Assembly (NCBI RefSeq): GCF_000222025.1
Contig: NZ_AFQO01000017.1
Coordinates: 1-40,382, forward strand
Source of the DNA: Haemophilus haemolyticus M19501
GTDB taxonomy: Bacteria; Pseudomonadota; Gammaproteobacteria; Enterobacterales; Pasteurellaceae
Direction of reading: 5' to 3'
DNA: 40,382 bases
Position numbers and translations under genes: made by a program. Each line of letters starts with the position of its first letter. The stretch's first letter is position 1. The notes beneath the pieces were generated by a model. The model worked only from the letters and a program-made list of their open reading frames with translations, ran no database searches and was not told the DNA's origin. Of the stretch, positions 37,582-40,382 are shown in pieces.

Positions 37582-38049
37582 TCAACCGCCCTTACAAATC
37601 AACCAAGGAACTTGCTTGCCTTGTTGATTCTTGTAGTAAATGGAACTTTGAGATCGCGCGATTAAGTCCACATAACTTCCTTGAATTGGATCATACGAAC
37701 GATAAACCACTTCAAATTTTGTACCGCGCGCATTCAGTGTCAGCGTATATGAATGATCAAAAGGCACCGCCTTACCATTATCTAACTGGAAATAAAACCC
37801 GAAGTTATCTTTCATACGGCTTTCACGCGAAAGAGGGAAATAAGTCGTCAAATGAGAAATCCCCCCAGTTTCTTTATTATTACAACGATAATGATATGGC
37901 TTGTAATTAACCGAATTATTTAACTCAGCTTGGCTAATATTATTCTTTAAAAATCGAGATTTAACCGTTTTCTTGGGCTGATGTGTTGTGGTACAAGCAA
38001 ATAAACTCACTAGGACACCCACAAACAATGCCATCTTTAATTTATTCAT
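37582..38049 (-). CDS. Putative lipoprotein, function unknown
   Basis: The 155-residue protein starts with a signal peptide and lipobox (MNKLKMALFVGVLVSLFACT, lipidated Cys 19). The mature part contains a conserved-looking YKPYHYRCNNKETGG stretch and two further Cys (HYRCN and WLICKGG). I do not recognise a family. ATG 38049 is chosen because the upstream in-frame stretch lacks any signal-like start. It is convergent with the ABC importer and divergent from the ATPase gene. Confidence 0.78.
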   Translation of the reverse strand: MNKLKMALFVGVLVSLFACTTTHQPKKTVKSRFLKNNISQAELNNSVNYKPYHYRCNNKETGGISHLTTYFPLSRESRMKDNFGFYFQLDNGKAVPFDHSYTLTLNARGTKFEVVYRSYDPIQGSYVDLIARSQSSIYYKNQQGKQVPWLICKGG

Positions 38050-38146
38050 AAATACAAAATTCCGAGAAATAAGAAAGCGCGTATGATAGCGGAAATTGGG
38101 GATTGTGCAAGGGATTGGAATGAGACTAAAAAATGCAATAAAAACT

Positions 38147-38240
38147 GGAAATGTAATTCCAAATACACACAAAAAAATAAAATATGGAAATTAACTTCCG
38201 ATTTTTGTACACTTTTTTACAGATATGAAATTAACTTCCA
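38147..38240. promoter_or_regulatory. Three phased GGAA-N6-TTCC palindromes before an ATPase gene
   Basis: GGAAATGTAATTCC (38147-38160), GGAAATTAACTTCC (38186-38199) and TGAAATTAACTTCC (38226-38239, one mismatch) lie 39 and 40 bp apart, all in the same orientation. The last abuts the ATG at 38241. This looks like a multi-site operator for the downstream ATPase gene or the divergent lipoprotein gene. Confidence 0.6.
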
Positions 38241-39443
38241 ATGAGTAAAGCTATGATCTCTCGTGAAAATTATTTACAACAACTGATTCAATTTAAAGAT
38301 ACCGATTTTATTAAAGTCATCTCGGGTGTTCGTCGTTCTGGTAAATCGGTGTTACTCATGCAATACCGTGATTACTTGCAACAGCAGGGCATTGCTTCCG
38401 AAAACATTATTTATCTCAATTTTGAATCTTTTGAATATCAATGGGTGAAAGACGCTCAAGATTTCCAACAGCTTATTCAAGAAAAAATGCCGTCTTCCCC
38501 AGCTAAAACCTACTTTCTGATTGATGAAATTCAATTTGTGGAAGGTTGGCAAAAAATCGTCAATGGGCTTCGCGTGAGTTTTAACACCGATATTGTGATC
38601 ACGGGTTCTAATGCCAATTTGCTTTCTGGCGAGCTTGCGACGCTGTTAAGCGGTAGGTATATAGAAATCAAAATTTACCCGCTTTCTTTCAAAGAATTTT
38701 TGCACGCCAAAAATGTGGATAGTCAATCAAGATTGGTCGATAAACTCTATTCGGAATACGAAAAATACGGTGGTTTCCCCAGTGTTGCTATTGCTAATGA
38801 ACCTTTAAAAGAAACGATTTTATCAGGCATTTTTGATTCCATTGTGCTGAATGACATTGCGCATCGAGCCGGCGTGAAAGATACCCATATTCTTAAAAGC
38901 GTGATTCTCTTTCTGGCGGATAACGTAGGACAGTTGGTGAATCCAAGCAAAATCAGCAACACGCTCACATCCGAACGTGTCCCCACCTCAAATCACACGA
39001 TCAGCAAATATCTTGATCTGTTAGAAAATGCGTTTCTTTTTTATAAAGCAAAACAATACGATATTCGCGGAAAAGGCTATTTAAAAACCAACGCGAAATA
39101 TTTTATTGTGGATAACGGTTTGAGACGACACGCTATCGGCAAAAAAGGGGCAAATTATGCCAATCGTTTAGAAAATATCGTTTTTATTGAATTGCTAAGA
39201 CGGGGTTATACCGTAGATGTCGGTAAACTCGACAGCAAAGAAATTGATTTTATCGCCCGAAAAGCCGATGAAATTCTATATGTACAAGTTGCCTTTGAAA
39301 TCCCTGAAAATACCCACGAAACAGATAATCTTTTGCATATTAAAGATAACTATAAAAAGATTTTAATTACGGGAAAATATTACGAACAAACGGAGATTGA
39401 TGGGATTGAAGTGATTTATGTGGTGGATTGGTTGTTGCAGTAA
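38241..39443 (+). CDS. AAA-type ATPase with DUF4143 domain, second copy
   Basis: The 400-residue protein has the same architecture as the product of 3648-4859. Walker A is GVRRSGKS (29-36), Walker B is YFLIDEIQF, the ITGSNANLLSGELATLLSGR loop is conserved, and the C-terminal domain contains ENIVFIELLRRGYTVDVG and KEIDFIARKAD, ending VIYVVDWLLQ. Unlike the first copy its codon use is Haemophilus-like. ATG 38241 and 38253 are both possible starts. Cellular role unknown. Confidence 0.88.
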   Translation: MSKAMISRENYLQQLIQFKDTDFIKVISGVRRSGKSVLLMQYRDYLQQQGIASENIIYLNFESFEYQWVKDAQDFQQLIQEKMPSSPAKTYFLIDEIQFVEGWQKIVNGLRVSFNTDIVITGSNANLLSGELATLLSGRYIEIKIYPLSFKEFLHAKNVDSQSRLVDKLYSEYEKYGGFPSVAIANEPLKETILSGIFDSIVLNDIAHRAGVKDTHILKSVILFLADNVGQLVNPSKISNTLTSERVPTSNHTISKYLDLLENAFLFYKAKQYDIRGKGYLKTNAKYFIVDNGLRRHAIGKKGANYANRLENIVFIELLRRGYTVDVGKLDSKEIDFIARKADEILYVQVAFEIPENTHETDNLLHIKDNYKKILITGKYYEQTEIDGIEVIYVVDWLLQ

Positions 39444-39774
39444 ATATAAAAACGTTGGAAATTTTAACCGCACTTTTGTGATTAATGTTTATGCTGGTGC
39501 GCGTTTCCTAATACGTGCCTTGGACATTAAATAAAGTGCGGTTGATTTTTGAAGTATTTTTGTTGGAATTAGGCACACGCTGTGAAGCGTGTGCCAATAG
39601 AGTGTAAATAAAGAAAGATAGTACCAGCGGTCACGCTGGTGCAGCTTAATAAAAACATTACGAATTTTATTTATAAGCCGTTGGCATAACCAATATTCAA
39701 AATTCTTTGGATTTTTTGATCGCGCTTTTAGCTGAGAGGCACAAGCGAGGACGCTTGCGCTATCATGGGGGAGA
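39444..39774. repeat. Gene-free spacer with uptake signals and mini-hairpins
   Basis: The spacer has uptake signals at 39467 (ACCGCACTT) and 39534 (AAGTGCGGT). Three small perfect hairpins follow: GGCACACGC-TGTGAA-GCGTGTGCC (39572-39595), ACCAGCG-GTCA-CGCTGGT (39623-39640) and CAAGCG-AGGA-CGCTTG (39742-39757). I see no open frame. Confidence 0.65.
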
Positions 39775-40382
39775 CTAATGAACTTTGAATCTTTCTTTTT
39801 TTAGCCTTAGCATATTTAAAATTTCATCTAATTTAAATTTATCAAATGGATCAAGCTCTTTTGAATTATATCTATTAGTTAAGCAAGCTATAAACTTATC
39901 AATAAAGCTTTCTTCAGCTTCCAAATATTCTGCTAATGTTATTCCATCAATAGTATGATTTGTTTTATATCTTTCATCAAGAAAGTAACAAAAATTATAT
40001 AATCCATTATAATTATTGCTATCATCAATTAAGCCTTCCATAACTTGATTAACATTTTCTTCAGTCAGAAAAACTTTATACTTGTATTTTTCATAGCTGC
40101 TATACGTATTATTCCAGTCTCCAGCTTTTATAAATGGCAATAATTTATATAAATTGTTAATAGTATTATTATTTTCTAAAATTAAGTTTTGTTTTTTAAA
40201 AATTTTATAGAACTCTGATCTTATCCTCATAAAATCCAGATCTTCTTCATTAATATATCCCAACCCTGTAGCATTAAGTCTAAAAAATTTAAGATCAGGT
40301 AGTGAGGAGTTTTCTTTATATTTATTCACGTATTTTGAAAGTATACTTTCTATTTCATTAATTGATATATCTTTGCATAGAT
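39775..40382 (-). CDS. Unrecognised AT-rich gene, cut by window edge
   Basis: The frame is open from the right window edge to the stop at 39775; a GTG at 40329 could start a 184-residue protein, but the reading frame continues upstream in a consistent style (CKDISINEIESILSKYVNKY), so the start is probably outside the window. The product is acidic, rich in Asn, Leu, Tyr and Lys, with no signal peptide or membrane segment. Composition is more AT-rich than the neighbours, suggesting an accessory gene. No family recognised. Confidence 0.6.
   Translation of the reverse strand, partial: LCKDISINEIESILSKYVNKYKENSSLPDLKFFRLNATGLGYINEEDLDFMRIRSEFYKIFKKQNLILENNNTINNLYKLLPFIKAGDWNNTYSSYEKYKYKVFLTEENVNQVMEGLIDDSNNYNGLYNFCYFLDERYKTNHTIDGITLAEYLEAEESFIDKFIACLTNRYNSKELDPFDKFKLDEILNMLRLKKERFKVH

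Overview
The window is Haemophilus-type (Pasteurellaceae) chromosome, most like the H. influenzae/H. haemolyticus group. It is AT-rich and dotted with the Haemophilus uptake signal AAGTGCGGT/ACCGCACTT; I located more than 35 copies by eye, several as inverted pairs acting as intrinsic terminators. Nearly every core protein (GltX, HktE, PyrH, LpxA, LpxB, OpsX, KdkA, BamC, ExbBD-TonB, GlyQ, GlyS) reads as the Haemophilus form. As far as I recall, the gene blocks are shuffled relative to strain Rd, so this is probably not an Rd-like isolate.

Layout. 1-2077: tandem tRNA-Val(UAC) genes, gltX, tRNA-Ala(GGC) and a terminator. 2110-9205: a foreign island. Both ends carry the same 101-bp end of an IS5-family (IS1106-like) element. 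Inside are an IS481-family IS, a GC-rich AAA/DUF4143 ATPase gene, an AT-rich gene for an OLD-type ATPase with a Toprim nuclease domain, a broken lysR, a degenerate Correia-like repeat, and an IS5-family copy whose transposase has two nonsense codons. The island carries Neisseria DNA uptake sequences of the AGGTCGTCTGAA dialect and only one Haemophilus uptake signal, so it looks like DNA taken from a commensal Neisseria. 9234-10870: catalase hktE. 10935-16498: pyrH (minus), a phosphoethanolamine transferase, then fabZ-lpxA-lpxB-rnhB (lipid A synthesis). 16616-19889: AhpD-like protein, AraC regulator and ABC exporter. 19979-22423: rdgB-kdkA (minus) and divergent opsX (LOS inner core). 22455-26873: bamC and dapA (minus), bcp, and exbB-exbD-tonB with a Fur-like site. 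26931-34892: class II amidotransferase, tRNA-Ile2, and a minus-strand run from glyQ to glyS that includes small redox, envelope and phosphatase genes. 35092-37533: an iron-siderophore/B12-type ABC importer whose binding protein gene is broken. 37582-40382: a lipoprotein, a second AAA/DUF4143 ATPase behind three regularly spaced GGAA-N6-TTCC sites, and an unrecognised AT-rich gene running off the right edge.

Main points for follow-up: the Neisseria-to-Haemophilus island with its possible OLD-nuclease/ATPase cargo, the two DUF4143 ATPase genes each with a repeat near or over its start, the ~40-bp phased palindromes at 38147-38240, the binding-protein pseudogene, and two families of small intergenic hairpins (30796-31200 and 39572-39757).
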